Counted from the first letter of the stretch, positions 17,172-27,998 are shown. The stretch is DNA of 43,694 bases from an uncultured Chlorobiaceae bacterium (GCA_903939765.1 CAJAIK010000031.1:1-43694); one strand, 5' to 3'. The notes: generated by a model not told the origin, from the sequence alone. Program-made: numbers and translations.

Positions 17172-18383
17172 ATGACTGTGGAGAAAACCAAAGACCTCTT
17201 TAAAAAGTGCATCGAGTATACCATGGCTGATGAAGTAAAGGAGTTGGGCCTATACCCCTTTTTTCATCCCATAGACGAAAACGAAGGTCCGGTAGTTTCC
17301 TTTGGCGGCCGGAAACTCGTTATGGCAGGCTCGAACAACTATCTCGGCCTGACCGCCGACCCGAGGGTAAAAGCCGCATCGATCAACGCCATAAATAAAT
17401 ACGGTACCAGTTGCAGCGGATCGCGCTACATGACCGGCACGGTCAACCTCCACGTTGAGCTTGAAGAGCGGCTTGCCGATTTTTTTGAAAAAGAGCGCTG
17501 TCTGCTCTTCAGCACCGGCTACCAGACCGGTCAGGGCATCATCCCTACACTGGTGCAGCGCGGTGAATATATTGTCTCTGACCGCGACAACCATGCAAGC
17601 CTTGTGGCAGCAACAGTCATGGCGCTCGGAGCCGGAGCCAATCTGGCCCGCTACAACCACAACAACATGGAAGATCTCGAACGCGTGCTTCAGACCATTC
17701 CTGAATCGGCTGGCCGCCTGATTGTTTCTGACGGAGTCTTCTCCGTCTCCGGTGAAATTGTTGACCTTCCGACCCTGGTGAAACTGGCAAAGAAATATAA
17801 TGCCCGCATTCTTATTGACGATGCCCATGCCGTCGGAGTCATCGGCAAAACGGGCAGAGGTACCCCCTCAGAGTTTGGCCTTGTCAAGGAGGTTGACCTC
17901 ATCATGGGCACCTTCTCAAAAACCTTTGGTTCACTTGGAGGCTACGTTGTGGGTGACCGTGCCGTCATCAACTTTATCAAGCACAACGCACCAGCCCTTA
18001 TCTTCAGCGCTTCGCCAACACCAGCAAGTGTTGCCGCCGTTCTGGCCACACTCGACATTATCCGCACCGAACCGGAACTTATGGAGCGGCTCATCGCCAA
18101 TACCGATTACGTTCGCCAGGCACTGCTCAAAGCTGGGTTTACCCTCATGCCATCGCGCACAGCCATTGTCACCGTGCTGATCAGCGACCAGATGAAAACC
18201 CTCTACTTCTGGAAAAAACTGTTCGATGCCGGCGTCTACGTCAATGCCTTCATCCGTCCCGGCGTCATGCCTGGCCACGAAGCGCTTCGCACAAGCTTTA
18301 TGGCAACCCACCAGCGCGTCCATCTCGACAAGGTTATCACCGAATTCTGCACCATCGGCCGGGAGCTTGGCGTTATCTCATAG
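17172..18383 (+). CDS. Serine-palmitoyltransferase-like alpha-oxoamine synthase
   Basis: This 403-residue PLP enzyme is of the alpha-oxoamine synthase family, which condenses an amino acid with an acyl-CoA. Key residues: His141 in DRDNHASL (stacks on PLP), Asp217 in [11 protein letters not shown], Lys250 in [13 protein letters not shown] (Schiff base), and the GSRYMTGT segment. The N-terminal [12 protein letters not shown] and [14 protein letters not shown] resemble bacterial serine palmitoyltransferases more than BioF, whose start is shorter, and no biotin genes are near. Green sulfur bacteria have been reported to make an aminoglycosphingolipid. Divergent from the SDR above. BioF or Kbl activity cannot be excluded from sequence alone. 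A strong terminator follows. Confidence 0.8.
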   Translation: MTVEKTKDLFKKCIEYTMADEVKELGLYPFFHPIDENEGPVVSFGGRKLVMAGSNNYLGLTADPRVKAASINAINKYGTSCSGSRYMTGTVNLHVELEERLADFFEKERCLLFSTGYQTGQGIIPTLVQRGEYIVSDRDNHASLVAATVMALGAGANLARYNHNNMEDLERVLQTIPESAGRLIVSDGVFSVSGEIVDLPTLVKLAKKYNARILIDDAHAVGVIGKTGRGTPSEFGLVKEVDLIMGTFSKTFGSLGGYVVGDRAVINFIKHNAPALIFSASPTPASVAAVLATLDIIRTEPELMERLIANTDYVRQALLKAGFTLMPSRTAIVTVLISDQMKTLYFWKKLFDAGVYVNAFIRPGVMPGHEALRTSFMATHQRVHLDKVITEFCTIGRELGVIS

Positions 18384-18413
18384 TGTAACCCTGAATTTCA
18401 GATATGCTTTATC

Positions 18414-18445
18414 ACAATCCCCGGCAGCCACCGGGGATTGTTTTT
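18414..18445 (+). terminator. Strong intrinsic terminator after the SPT-like gene
   Basis: ACAATCCCCGG (18414-18424) and CCGGGGATTGT (18431-18441) form a perfect 11-bp stem with a 6-base loop and a run of T at 18441-18445. It lies 30 bases past the stop at 18383. Confidence 0.9.
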
Positions 18446-18693
18446 ACAATACTATCACATCTTTTACCCGTCCATACTTACACAATCGCAGTAATGGTTG
18501 TATTGTTGCATTTTTTTTTAATAACTTCGACCTTAAGTTTCATTAAATGCGGATGCGGAGATTTGGTTTTTCTCCCATACTGATTTGATTGCTGAGGCTG
18601 GGTGAAGGGTGATTATGTACTGCCAAACAAGGAAAAATGAGTTATTGACCCTGTTTTTTTGTCCGTATCATTGCAACCAAACCACATACCATC
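18446..18693 (+). other. Non-coding leader of the TonB receptor gene
   Basis: The whole gap between genes is 18384-18693, with the terminator in its first part. The remaining 248 bases contain no convincing gene. A TTGACC (18645-18650) and TATCAT (18666-18671) pair, spaced 15 bases, could be a promoter placing the start about 20 bases before the receptor ATG. I searched for cobalamin riboswitch features and saw none. Confidence 0.4.
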
Positions 18694-21321
18694 ATGAAAA
18701 CAAAACAGGTACAAGCATCTCGCTTGGTGCGTTTTGTTGTTTCGTCGTTTTGCCTTACGGCATCACTGGTCCCTCTCACCTCTTACGGAGCTGATACGGG
18801 GACAGTAAGAGGCAGAATTATCGACAAGGCAGACGGAGAGGGAGTTTATGGCGCATCAGTCACTGTTGCCGGCACCACCATCGGCACGGCAACCGACATG
18901 AACGGCAACTTCGTCCTCCAGAACGTCCCCGCAAAATCACAGAAACTCTCCGTATCCATCGTCGGTTATGCACCTGCAAGCCAGGTCGTCACGGTCGGCA
19001 CCGGCCAGACCGCCAGCGTGAACCTGCAGCTCGGCCAGACCACCATCATGGCTTCGGAAGTCGTGGTTGGCGCATCAACGTACAAACAGGATCGGCTTGA
19101 TGTTCCCGTGACCGTTAACGTGGTTTCGAATGAAAAGATCAGACAAGAACCAAATGCCACTCTCGACAAAGTCGTCGAGGATGTTCCAGGAGTATCGGTA
19201 ACTCGTGCAGGTGGTCAGACCACAGCTGGCTTACAAATTCGTGGTTCAAATACTTATCAAGGTGGTGCTATCGGTACCCGCGTACAGGGTTTTTATGACG
19301 GATTTCCACTCAACGCCCCGGAATCCGGTGAGATTGCATGGCCTTCTGTCAATATGAATGCGGCCGATAAAGTAGAAATCCTGAAAGGTGCTGCAGCTAC
19401 CCTTTACGGTTCAGGTGCGATGGGCGGTGTGGTCAATGTCTTTGGACACCTTCCAGACAAATTGGAAGTAAAGGCAGGTGTAAACGGCGGATTCTATGAT
19501 GCCCCTCCATCAAGCGACCAGAGCGTGTATCGCAATAATTATACACCCTGGTTCTGGAACACCTACTTCGGGCTTGGCAACAAGAGCGGAAAGTGGAACT
19601 ACAGTCTTCTTTACACCCATAGCAATGATGATGGGTATCGCCAGAATGCACAAACCAAGCTCGATGATGTCAAGCTGAAAGTCCGTTACGACATTGATGC
19701 CAAGCAGTATCTGCAGGTTAGTTCATTCTACAGTGAAACTGTTGGTGGATATGCATACAGTTGGCCCTATCAAGCGACAGGAGTTCCCAATAATTTCACC
19801 ACGATCGAAAATAGATCATTCGATATTTTCCAACAATCGAGAGCTTTCGCGAGTGAAACAGTTTTAGCAGATTATATTGCGGCACATCTTGGAGAAACTC
19901 TTATGGGCATGCCTCTGCCCAGCTCGTTCCCTTACTTTATACCTGGTGGACCTTATGCGGGGACATATTCCGCTGCTCAATATGCACATTTGGTAAATAC
20001 CACCATTTTACACGGGGCATTGACAAATTACAAGACCTACGATACCGTCTATGCAGATGATATTATCAAAAGAAAGAATGCACAAGTCGGCTTAAACTAT
20101 GTCAATCTCTTAAGCGACAATCTCAGTCTTGATACGAGGTTATACTATACACGTTTTGATACCCGTATTGAGTATAACCCAACGGCTGTTCTTCAGGATT
20201 ATCCCATAACCGACAGAACCCCTGGAGAGTTTAATCAAACCTATTCCAACCGTTACGGTGCCGGTGCTAAGTTTGACTGGAGAATTAATGACCACCATCG
20301 CTTTATTTTTGGAGTAGATGGCAATATCACTGATGTCATGTCAACAACCGTCACAGCAGAACGACCAACGAAAAACACGCTGAAGCCAATTCAGGAAAAG
20401 AATGCCGCGGCGTTTATTCAGGATGAGTGGAAGATTACGGACCGGCTGACCTCACTGATCTCGCTGCGCTACGACTGGAGCGGTATTGATGCCGATAGGG
20501 CCGAGACAACTGCAGGTAGCTTTGTCGACCTGCAGCACAAATCGATCGATGCCTTAAGTCCGCGACTTGCACTTAACTATAAGGCCATGGACGACATGTC
20601 CTTCCGGGCATCGTATGGAAAAAGCTTCCGGGCTCCTACCTTATCTGAACGCTTTATTCGCGATGGAGGCATGTTCACAGGAATACCAAACCCTGCTCTT
20701 GACAAGGAGACTATGACTGCTTATGAAGTCGGTATGTTCAAGCAGTTCGGCGACAAAGTCTCTTTTGATATAGCAGGCTACCTTAACGACTATGACAACC
20801 TAATAGAGTCGATTATTACACCTATTGGATCGGGCGGAACATTTATCTACCAGAATATAACTAAAGCACGCATTTGGGGTATTGAGACCAGTCTAAATTA
20901 CAGGCCATCCAATGACTGGCTACTGAATGCGAACTATACCTACATGAATGCCAAAAACCGTTCCTATGTTGCCGGGCAAAGCTCATTTCAGGATCTGAAC
21001 CCCGACCCGACATGGTTGCCATACAGGGCAGAGCATATGGCATCAGCAGGAGCGACTTGGAAACCGACCAACAAGCTAACACTCAATCTAAATGGACGCT
21101 ACGTAAGTCAGTACAAGTCAATAAGCACTTATGCCAACGCAACCAGAACAAACTACCCGGGTGGCTTTATTGTTCTTAACACCGGACTGAAGTACCAGGC
21201 TGCCGATACGGTCTCTTTAAGCTTGCTCTGCCGCAACATCGGCAACGTGCAGTACGAAGAGGCTGAGTGGTTCCGTGCACCAGGACGCAGCTATGTTATG
21301 GGAATTGATTGCACCTTCTAA
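18694..21321 (+). CDS. TonB-dependent outer membrane receptor
   Basis: The 875-residue protein has a signal peptide (residues 1-32, ending SYGA), a carboxypeptidase-regulatory-like domain (GTVRGRIIDKADGEGVYGAS to about 113) typical of Bacteroidota/Chlorobiota receptors, a TonB-box-like SEVVVGAS, a plug with LDKVVEDVPGVSV, LQIRGSN and VEILKGAAATLYGSGAMGGV, and a 22-strand-type barrel with ASYGKSFRAPTLSERF and a final aromatic residue (VMGIDCTF). Such receptors import iron chelates, cobalamin or porphyrins with TonB energy. It is directly upstream of bchH-bchM-bchE but separated from them by a terminator; BchE needs cobalamin and the pathway needs Mg and Fe, so substrate guesses are only contextual. 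The middle (about 19190-20330) is visibly more AT-rich than the flanks. Confidence 0.92.
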   Translation: MKTKQVQASRLVRFVVSSFCLTASLVPLTSYGADTGTVRGRIIDKADGEGVYGASVTVAGTTIGTATDMNGNFVLQNVPAKSQKLSVSIVGYAPASQVVTVGTGQTASVNLQLGQTTIMASEVVVGASTYKQDRLDVPVTVNVVSNEKIRQEPNATLDKVVEDVPGVSVTRAGGQTTAGLQIRGSNTYQGGAIGTRVQGFYDGFPLNAPESGEIAWPSVNMNAADKVEILKGAAATLYGSGAMGGVVNVFGHLPDKLEVKAGVNGGFYDAPPSSDQSVYRNNYTPWFWNTYFGLGNKSGKWNYSLLYTHSNDDGYRQNAQTKLDDVKLKVRYDIDAKQYLQVSSFYSETVGGYAYSWPYQATGVPNNFTTIENRSFDIFQQSRAFASETVLADYIAAHLGETLMGMPLPSSFPYFIPGGPYAGTYSAAQYAHLVNTTILHGALTNYKTYDTVYADDIIKRKNAQVGLNYVNLLSDNLSLDTRLYYTRFDTRIEYNPTAVLQDYPITDRTPGEFNQTYSNRYGAGAKFDWRINDHHRFIFGVDGNITDVMSTTVTAERPTKNTLKPIQEKNAAAFIQDEWKITDRLTSLISLRYDWSGIDADRAETTAGSFVDLQHKSIDALSPRLALNYKAMDDMSFRASYGKSFRAPTLSERFIRDGGMFTGIPNPALDKETMTAYEVGMFKQFGDKVSFDIAGYLNDYDNLIESIITPIGSGGTFIYQNITKARIWGIETSLNYRPSNDWLLNANYTYMNAKNRSYVAGQSSFQDLNPDPTWLPYRAEHMASAGATWKPTNKLTLNLNGRYVSQYKSISTYANATRTNYPGGFIVLNTGLKYQAADTVSLSLLCRNIGNVQYEEAEWFRAPGRSYVMGIDCTF

Positions 21322-21354
21322 GAAACCCGTTCAGCAATGAACCGTTCTTATCAC

Positions 21355-21391
21355 AGCCAGCCCTTCAGTAACGAGGGGCTGGCTCTTTTTT
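21355..21391 (+). terminator. Intrinsic terminator after the TonB receptor
   Basis: AGCCAGCCC (21355-21363) pairs with GGGCTGGCT (21376-21384), followed by C and six T (21386-21391). It separates receptor transcription from bchH, which must have its own promoter in 21392-21474. Confidence 0.88.
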
Positions 21392-21474
21392 AATCGTTAG
21401 TTTACATCAAGGGATTTTATTACATTTTGCAATCCTGTTAAAACCACATCAAACGCACATCTTTTTGTAATTCT

Positions 21475-24400
21475 ATGCACGATAAAATCAGAATTGCCGC
21501 TATTGTCGGGATGGAGCAATGCAACCAGCGGGTATGGCGCGAGGTAACCTCCAAAATCGCCGCACACGCTGAATTGACCCAATGGACCGATCAGGATCTT
21601 GAGCATCAGAATCCTGAGGCAGCCGAAGCAATCCGCAACGCCGATTGTATTTTTACCACACTGATCCAGTTCAAGATGCAGGCCGACTGGCTGCAGGAGC
21701 AGGTCGCGCAGTCGAAGGCCAAGGTCGTTTTTGCCTACGAGTCGATGCCTGAAGTGATGCAAATGACGAAAATTGGCAATTATGTGGTTTCGGGGGATGG
21801 CAGCGGCATGCCCGATATTGTCAAGAAAGTTGCGAAAATGCTGGTAAAGGGACGCGACGAGGATGCGCTCTACGGCTACATGAAGCTGTTGAAAATCATG
21901 CGCACCATGCTGCCGCTGATACCCAAAAAGGCAAAAGATTTCAAGAACTGGATGCAGGTTTACACCTACTGGATGAATCCGACGACGGAGAACCTTGCAT
22001 CGATGTTCAACTATATCATCGCTGAATACTTTGAGGTTGATGTCAAGGTTGAGAAGGTGCAGGAGGTGCCGACCATGGGCTTCTACCATCCTGATGCACC
22101 GGAATACCTGAAAGATCTGCACCATTATGAAAAATGGCTGCACAAACGCAATAAAAACTCGGCGAAACAGCGCAACGTCGGGATGCTCTTCTTCCGCAAG
22201 CACCTGCTTCAGGAAAAGGAGTATATCGACAATGCCATCCGCGCCATCGAAGCCAAAGGGCTCAATCCCCTGCCGGTCTTTGTTATGGGTGTTGAGGGTC
22301 ACGTTGCCGCCAGGGAGTGGTTTACGCACAACAACATCGACATGCTCATCAATATGATGGGCTTTGGTTTTGTGGGCGGTCCCGCAGGCGCAACCACACC
22401 GGGAGCCTCATCTGCCGCACGCGACGAGATTCTGGGCAAAATAAACGCTCCCTACGTTGTATCCCAGCCGCTCTTTATACAGGATTTTGCCTCATGGAAG
22501 TCACAGGGAGTCATCCCGCTTCAGTCGGCGATGACCTATTCGCTGCCTGAGATGGATGGCGCCGTTTGCCCCGTTGTCCTCGGAGCCATCAAGGATGGAC
22601 GCCTCCAGACGGTTCCCGATCGCCTCGAAAGGCTTGCCGGTTTAGCCAAAAAGTTTTCAGAGCTGCGCCAGACTGCGAACCGCGATAAAAAGGTTGCACT
22701 GGTTGTCTATGACTATCCTCCGGGCATGGGTAAAAAGGCAAGTGCCGCTCTGCTTGATGTCCCAAAAAGTATCTACAACATCCTCCAGTCACTGCGCACT
22801 GAAGGGTACAACGTCGGTGAACTGCCGGAATCACCCGAAGCGCTGCTTGCCATGCTCGACACGGCAACCGACTACGAAATCCAGGCGCATGAGCAGGGGT
22901 GCTTTTCGATTGACCGCGAGATGTACAATACCCTCACCAGCACGAGGGAGCGCGAACGCATTGAAGGACGCTGGAGCGGCTTCCCGGGAGAGATTGCTCC
23001 CATCAAGCCTGACCGGCTCTTTATTGGCGGCGTGACGCTCGGCAATATCTTTATCGGCGTTCAGCCGCGCCTTGGCATACAGGGTGACCCGATGCGCCTC
23101 CTCTTCGACAAGGAGAACACACCGCACCATCAATATATCGCCTTCTACCGCTGGATCAGCCGCATCTTCAAGGCAAACGCCCTGGTGCACATCGGCATGC
23201 ACGGTACGGCGGAGTGGATGCCCGGCCTGCAACTCGGCGTCACCGGCGACTGCTGGTCGGACGCGCTGCTCGGTGAAGTACCCCACTTCTACATCTACCC
23301 GATCAATAACCCGAGCGAGGCCAATATTGCCAAGCGTCGCGGCCACGCCACCATGATTTCGCACAACATCCCGCCGCTTGCACGGGCTGGCCTCTACAAG
23401 GAGCTTCCCGCCTTCAAGGAGATGCTGAACGACTACCGTGAGCGCGGTCTTGAAAAGATGGTGGATGTTGAGACCGAAGAGGTCATTATTGCCAAGGCAC
23501 AGCAGCTCAACCTGACCGATGACTGCCCCCGCGTTGAAGGAGAACTATTCCCTGACTATATCAGCCGCCTCTATACCTACATGATGGAGCTTGAGGGGCG
23601 CCTGATATCAAACTCGCTGCATGTATTTGGCGAAACACCAAGGCTCGACACACAGATCACCACCATTACCGAGTACCTCAAGGTTCGCGGCAATGAAAAA
23701 TCGCTGCCATCACTCATCATGCAGGCAATCGGTGAAGATAAAAGCTTTGGTGATTATCCCAGCCTGGCCACCCGCGCCCGCAAGGGAGAGCAGAAGGCTC
23801 TCACGGCTCGTGAAACGGTCGATGGACACACACGGGAGTTTATCGAGAAAACTATTTTTGGCCAGACCAATCCGACGACCGTCTTCAGCACCATGACTGG
23901 CGGCGAAAAGGCTACCCGAGAGATGGCCGAAGCCATCTCTGCCGCACTGCAGGATGGCGTGGCCCTCAAGCGCGCACTCGAAGACAACCGCAATGAGATG
24001 AAGGGATTTCTTCGCGCCCTTTGCGGTGAGTACATTCCTTCGGGCTCCGGCGGCGATCTGGTACGTGACGGTGCAGGCATACTGCCGACCGGACGCAACA
24101 TCCACGCCATTGATCCGTGGCGCATCCCTTCGGAACTGGCCTTCAAGCGCGGCAAGCAGATTGCCGACAGCATCCTGAGCCGTCACACCGAAGAGAATGA
24201 GGGTGAGTACCCCGAAACCATTGCGCAGGTACTCTGGGGGCTCGACACCATCAAGAGCAAGGGCGAAGCGGTGGCCGTCATCATTCACCTCATGGGTGCA
24301 GAACCAGCCTACGATGCACAGGGCAAAATCAGCCACTACCGTCTCGTACCGCTTGAAAAGCTTGGCCGTCCGAGAATCGACGTGCTGATCCAGATCAGCT

Positions 24401-25278
24401 CTATCTTCCGTGACACCTTTGGAGTGCTTGTCGATCATCTCGACAAACTGGTCAAGGATGCCGCAAGGGCGATTGAGCCGCACGAGATGAACCATATCAA
24501 AAAGCATGTGGATGCCGCCCTGAAAGAGGGCAAGGATTTTGAGAGCGCCACGTCGCGCCTCTTTACGCAGGCGCCCGGAGCTTACGGCTCGCAGGTCGAG
24601 GAGCTTGTGGAGGATTCGGCATGGGAGTCGGAAGATGATCTCGACAACATGTTCATCAAACGCACCGGTTTTGCCTACGGCGGAAACCGCTATGGCGACC
24701 AGCAGAGTGATATCCTTAAAGGGCTGCTCAGCACGGTTGACCGCGTGGTGCAGCAGGTTGATTCGGCGGAATTCGGCATTACCGATATCGACCGTTACTT
24801 CTCATCATCGGGAGCGTTGCAACTTTCAGCCCGTCGCCGCAATCCGAAAGGCGACAAGGTAAAACTGAACTATGTGGAGACCTTTACGGCTGACGTCAAG
24901 ATTGACGATGCCGACAAGGCGCTGAAGGTGGAGTTCCGCAGCAAGCTGCTCAACCCGAAATGGTTTGAGACCATGCTCGACCAGGGGCACAGTGGCGCCG
25001 CCGAAATCAGTAACCGCTTTACCTACATGCTTGGGTGGGACGCTGTAACCAAAGGCGTTGACGACTGGGTCTACAAGGAGGCTGCGGAAACCTACGCCAT
25101 GGATCCGAAAATGCGCGAACGACTCATGAAGGTCAACCCGAAAGCCTTCAAAAACATTGTCGGACGCATGCTCGAAGCGAGCGGACGCGGCATGTGGAGC
25201 GCCGACCCAGATATGATCGAAAAACTTCAGGAGATCTACAGCGATCTTGAAGACCGTCTTGAAGGGATTGAAATTTAA
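21475..25278 (+). CDS. bchH: Magnesium chelatase large subunit, BchH family
   Basis: BchH binds protoporphyrin IX and, driven by the BchI/BchD AAA+ complex, inserts magnesium, committing it to bacteriochlorophyll. The 1267-residue protein begins with the BchH N-terminal domain ([14 protein letters not shown]) and carries the CobN/Mg-chelatase core, including [76 protein letters not shown] and [16 protein letters not shown]. Green sulfur bacteria have three paralogs (BchH, BchS, BchT). I call this BchH because bchM and bchE follow directly, but BchS is hard to exclude without alignment. The ATG at 21475 lacks a clear Shine-Dalgarno. bchM starts 52 bases after its stop. Confidence 0.88.
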   Translation: MHDKIRIAAIVGMEQCNQRVWREVTSKIAAHAELTQWTDQDLEHQNPEAAEAIRNADCIFTTLIQFKMQADWLQEQVAQSKAKVVFAYESMPEVMQMTKIGNYVVSGDGSGMPDIVKKVAKMLVKGRDEDALYGYMKLLKIMRTMLPLIPKKAKDFKNWMQVYTYWMNPTTENLASMFNYIIAEYFEVDVKVEKVQEVPTMGFYHPDAPEYLKDLHHYEKWLHKRNKNSAKQRNVGMLFFRKHLLQEKEYIDNAIRAIEAKGLNPLPVFVMGVEGHVAAREWFTHNNIDMLINMMGFGFVGGPAGATTPGASSAARDEILGKINAPYVVSQPLFIQDFASWKSQGVIPLQSAMTYSLPEMDGAVCPVVLGAIKDGRLQTVPDRLERLAGLAKKFSELRQTANRDKKVALVVYDYPPGMGKKASAALLDVPKSIYNILQSLRTEGYNVGELPESPEALLAMLDTATDYEIQAHEQGCFSIDREMYNTLTSTRERERIEGRWSGFPGEIAPIKPDRLFIGGVTLGNIFIGVQPRLGIQGDPMRLLFDKENTPHHQYIAFYRWISRIFKANALVHIGMHGTAEWMPGLQLGVTGDCWSDALLGEVPHFYIYPINNPSEANIAKRRGHATMISHNIPPLARAGLYKELPAFKEMLNDYRERGLEKMVDVETEEVIIAKAQQLNLTDDCPRVEGELFPDYISRLYTYMMELEGRLISNSLHVFGETPRLDTQITTITEYLKVRGNEKSLPSLIMQAIGEDKSFGDYPSLATRARKGEQKALTARETVDGHTREFIEKTIFGQTNPTTVFSTMTGGEKATREMAEAISAALQDGVALKRALEDNRNEMKGFLRALCGEYIPSGSGGDLVRDGAGILPTGRNIHAIDPWRIPSELAFKRGKQIADSILSRHTEENEGEYPETIAQVLWGLDTIKSKGEAVAVIIHLMGAEPAYDAQGKISHYRLVPLEKLGRPRIDVLIQISSIFRDTFGVLVDHLDKLVKDAARAIEPHEMNHIKKHVDAALKEGKDFESATSRLFTQAPGAYGSQVEELVEDSAWESEDDLDNMFIKRTGFAYGGNRYGDQQSDILKGLLSTVDRVVQQVDSAEFGITDIDRYFSSSGALQLSARRRNPKGDKVKLNYVETFTADVKIDDADKALKVEFRSKLLNPKWFETMLDQGHSGAAEISNRFTYMLGWDAVTKGVDDWVYKEAAETYAMDPKMRERLMKVNPKAFKNIVGRMLEASGRGMWSADPDMIEKLQEIYSDLEDRLEGIEI

Positions 25279-25330
25279 TGCGCTCTGTAATTGTAGCAAA
25301 GTCAACCAGGAAACCGTCAAACAATACACC

Positions 25331-26029
25331 ATGAGCAGCTCCTCTTTCAATGCTGAAGAACACAAAAAAATGCTCCGTTCCTATTTCAATGGTCAGGGCT
25401 TTCAGCGCTGGGCATCGATATATGGGGACGACAAACTCTCTTCCGTGCGCAATACGGTGCGTCAGGGCCATGCCGTCATGATGGACAAGGCTTTCGACTG
25501 GCTCCAGCAGCTCAATCTGCCAAAAGGGGCAACCATCCTTGATGCCGGATGCGGAACAGGACTCTTCAGCATCCGGCTGGCCAAGGCGGGATACAAGGTC
25601 ACGGCAGTTGATATCGCTTCGCAGATGGTTGACAAGGCAAAAGCTGAAGCCACAAAAGAGGGTGTGCAGAACAACATCACCTTCGGAGTCAATACGCTCG
25701 AGTCCGTACGCGGCACCTACGATGCTGTGGTCTGCTTTGACGTGCTGATTCACTACCCCGCAGAAGGATTTGGCCAGGCCTTCGGCAACCTCAGTGGTCT
25801 GACCAAAGGCTCCGTTATTTTTACCTACGCCCCCTACAACAAGATTCTTGCGTTTATGCACTGGCTTGGAGGCTATTTTCCCAAAAAAGAGCGCCGCACA
25901 ACCATACAGATGATCCGCGACGAAGAGATGCAGCGGGCAATGCAGAAGGCTGGCATGAAGGTGAAAAGCCGCGAAAAGATCAGTTTCGGCTTTTATCACA
26001 CCATGTTGATGAACGCGTCACACAAATAA
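25331..26029 (+). CDS. bchM: Mg-protoporphyrin IX O-methyltransferase
   Basis: BchM methylates the ring-C propionate of Mg-protoporphyrin IX using S-adenosylmethionine; its substrate comes from BchH and its product goes to BchE. The 232-residue protein has the SAM motif [16 protein letters not shown] (residues ~69-84), a second acidic loop [25 protein letters not shown] and a C-terminal [19 protein letters not shown] seen in BchM/ChlM. The frame is open from 25247, overlapping the end of bch[14 protein letters not shown] at 25331 is the natural start and gives normal length. Same operon as bchH. Confidence 0.95.
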   Translation: MSSSSFNAEEHKKMLRSYFNGQGFQRWASIYGDDKLSSVRNTVRQGHAVMMDKAFDWLQQLNLPKGATILDAGCGTGLFSIRLAKAGYKVTAVDIASQMVDKAKAEATKEGVQNNITFGVNTLESVRGTYDAVVCFDVLIHYPAEGFGQAFGNLSGLTKGSVIFTYAPYNKILAFMHWLGGYFPKKERRTTIQMIRDEEMQRAMQKAGMKVKSREKISFGFYHTMLMNASHK

Positions 26030-26172
26030 GAGGGGTAAACTAAAACCCTATGAAAATTGTACAAAATAATTGTAAATTAGAAGTCAGGGATTTTTAAAAG
26101 CCGGAAACAGGTTTCAATTGATTCACGCTGCAATCCCTATTTTGTAAAAACATATCTGGAGGATGGAGACCG

Positions 26173-27813
26173 ATGAAAATACTGATGATTCAGCCAAATT
26201 ATCATTCAGGTGGGGCCGAAATTGCCGGTAACTGGACGCCAAGCTGGGTTGCCTATATCGGTGGCGCCCTGAAACAGGCAGGATTCGATCAGGTGCGATT
26301 TGTTGATGCCATGTGTGATAACCTCGAAAACGATCAGATCGAAGAGGTCATCCGCAAAAACAAGCCGGATGTGGTGATGGCCACCAATATCACCCCCTCT
26401 ATCTTCAAGGCACAGGAGATCATGAAGATCGCCAAAAAGGTAGACCCGAAAATCAGGACCATTATGGGCGGCATTCATTCGACCTTCATGTACCCGCAGG
26501 TACTGAGCGAAGCGCCCGAAACCGACTACATTGTCCGGGGTGAAGGCGAAGAGGTGACCGTCAACCTCATCCGCGAAATCGCCGCAGGAACTGATAAACA
26601 GAACCGGGGAAACATTACCGGTATCGCCTATCTTGATGATGACGGCAATGTTTTTGCAACTGCAGCGCACCCCGTCATTGAAGACCTCGATACCCTGACC
26701 CCCGACTGGAGCCTCTACGACTGGGATAAATATATCTATACCCCACTCAACTGCCGCTTGGCGGTACCAAACTTTGCAAGAGGGTGCCCTTTTACCTGTA
26801 CCTTCTGCTCGCAGTGGCAGTTCTGGCGCCGGTACCGCGCCCGCAGTCCGAAAACATTCGTTGATGAGATCGAAGTGCTCGTCAAAAAGTACAACGTCGG
26901 CTTTTTCATTCTTGCCGACGAAGAGCCGACCATCAACAAGCAAAAATTCGTCTCGCTCTGTCAGGAACTTATCGACCGCAAGCTCAACGTCACCTGGGGT
27001 ATCAACACCCGCGTGACCGACATCATGCGCGATGCCGACCTGTTGCCTTTCTTCCGCAAGGCTGGTCTGGTGCACGTTTCGCTCGGTACTGAAGCGGCAA
27101 GCCAGATGAACCTCAACCGGTTCCGCAAGGAGACCACTATTGAGGAGAACAAACTTGCCATCAAGCTGCTGCAGAAAAACGGCATTGTTGCCGAAGCGCA
27201 GTTTGTCATGGGACTTGAGCACGAAACTCCCGAGACCATCGAAGAGACCTACCAGCTCTGCAAGGATTGGGATCCCGATATGGCCAACTGGACCATCTAC
27301 ACTCCATGGCCGTTCTCCGATCTCTTCAAGGAGCTTGGCGACAGGGTGGAGGTACGCGATTACTCCAAGTACAACTTTGTAACCCCTATCATCAAGCCCG
27401 ACAATATGGAGCGTGAAGAGGTGCTGAAAGGTGTGCTCAAATCTTATGCACGCTTCTACGCCCGTAAAACCTTCTTCAGCTACCCCTGGATCAAGGATCC
27501 TTATGTGCGCAAGTACATGCTTGGATGCCTGAAAGCCTTTGCCCAGACCACTCTCACCAAGCGCTTCTACGATATCGATCGTGTCAAGACCAAGAATCGC
27601 AAGATCGAAATTGATCTCGGCTTTGACAAGGCAAGGATTCTGACGCAGGACGAGGTCAAAAACCTCAAGGAGCTGCGCCCCGAGATGGTTGCCGATATGA
27701 GCTTTGGCCTCAAAGAGGCTGGCTACCAGCGAGAGCATGACGAACACAACTGGGACGAGTTTGATGAAACGACCATCAAGGATCGTAACTCCTCGACCGT
27801 ACGCAACTGCTGA
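26173..27813 (+). CDS. bchE: Anaerobic Mg-protoporphyrin IX monomethyl ester oxidative cyclase
   Basis: BchE is the oxygen-independent cyclase that builds ring E; it is a cobalamin-dependent radical SAM enzyme. The 546-residue protein has an N-terminal B12-binding-like domain (MKILMIQPNYHSGG, IMGGIHSTFMYPQVL) and a radical SAM CxxxCxxC at Cys205, Cys209, Cys212 in RGCPFTCTFCSQWQFWRRYR. GTEAASQMNLNRFRKET and the NWTIYTPWPFSDLF segment also fit BchE. The ATG has GGAGG and GGAGA upstream (26158-26170), stronger than most genes here. A 143-base gap after bchM contains no gene and may hold its own promoter. A terminator follows. Confidence 0.95.
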   Translation: MKILMIQPNYHSGGAEIAGNWTPSWVAYIGGALKQAGFDQVRFVDAMCDNLENDQIEEVIRKNKPDVVMATNITPSIFKAQEIMKIAKKVDPKIRTIMGGIHSTFMYPQVLSEAPETDYIVRGEGEEVTVNLIREIAAGTDKQNRGNITGIAYLDDDGNVFATAAHPVIEDLDTLTPDWSLYDWDKYIYTPLNCRLAVPNFARGCPFTCTFCSQWQFWRRYRARSPKTFVDEIEVLVKKYNVGFFILADEEPTINKQKFVSLCQELIDRKLNVTWGINTRVTDIMRDADLLPFFRKAGLVHVSLGTEAASQMNLNRFRKETTIEENKLAIKLLQKNGIVAEAQFVMGLEHETPETIEETYQLCKDWDPDMANWTIYTPWPFSDLFKELGDRVEVRDYSKYNFVTPIIKPDNMEREEVLKGVLKSYARFYARKTFFSYPWIKDPYVRKYMLGCLKAFAQTTLTKRFYDIDRVKTKNRKIEIDLGFDKARILTQDEVKNLKELRPEMVADMSFGLKEAGYQREHDEHNWDEFDETTIKDRNSSTVRNC

Positions 27814-27841
27814 ACAGCAGCAATACGGTTTACGACATAAA

Positions 27842-27870
27842 AAAAACCCTCCGCTGGTCGGGGGGTTTTT
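27842..27870 (+). terminator. Intrinsic terminator of the bchHME unit
   Basis: CCCTCCG (27847-27853) pairs with CGGGGGG (27859-27865) including one G-U, over a CTGGT loop, flanked by an A run and T run (27866-27870) that extend the stem. It lies 28 bases past the bchE stop. Confidence 0.88.
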
Positions 27871-27998
27871 CTTTTCATACAGGGGAATCTCTTGTAATCT
27901 ATGCGGACAATCGAAGAGTATACACTAAATTGTGCAGAGGTACTCTATATCTGTTTTTTACCGAGCTTGCAGCTCATAAGTACAAAGAGGTGGTCACG

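Noticed and set aside
21397-22329. A 310-codon minus-strand frame opposite the start of bchH
   Set aside because: Opposes strongly conserved BchH sequence and shows no motif of its own.
18446-26172. Cobalamin riboswitch upstream of the receptor, bchH or bchE
   Set aside because: I looked for the B12-box pattern in the three gaps and found no convincing match; a covariance-model search would settle it.
26206-27747. A 513-codon open frame on the minus strand opposite bchE
   Set aside because: bchE is unmistakable with radical SAM and B12 motifs; the antisense frame has no recognisable domain and follows from codon bias.
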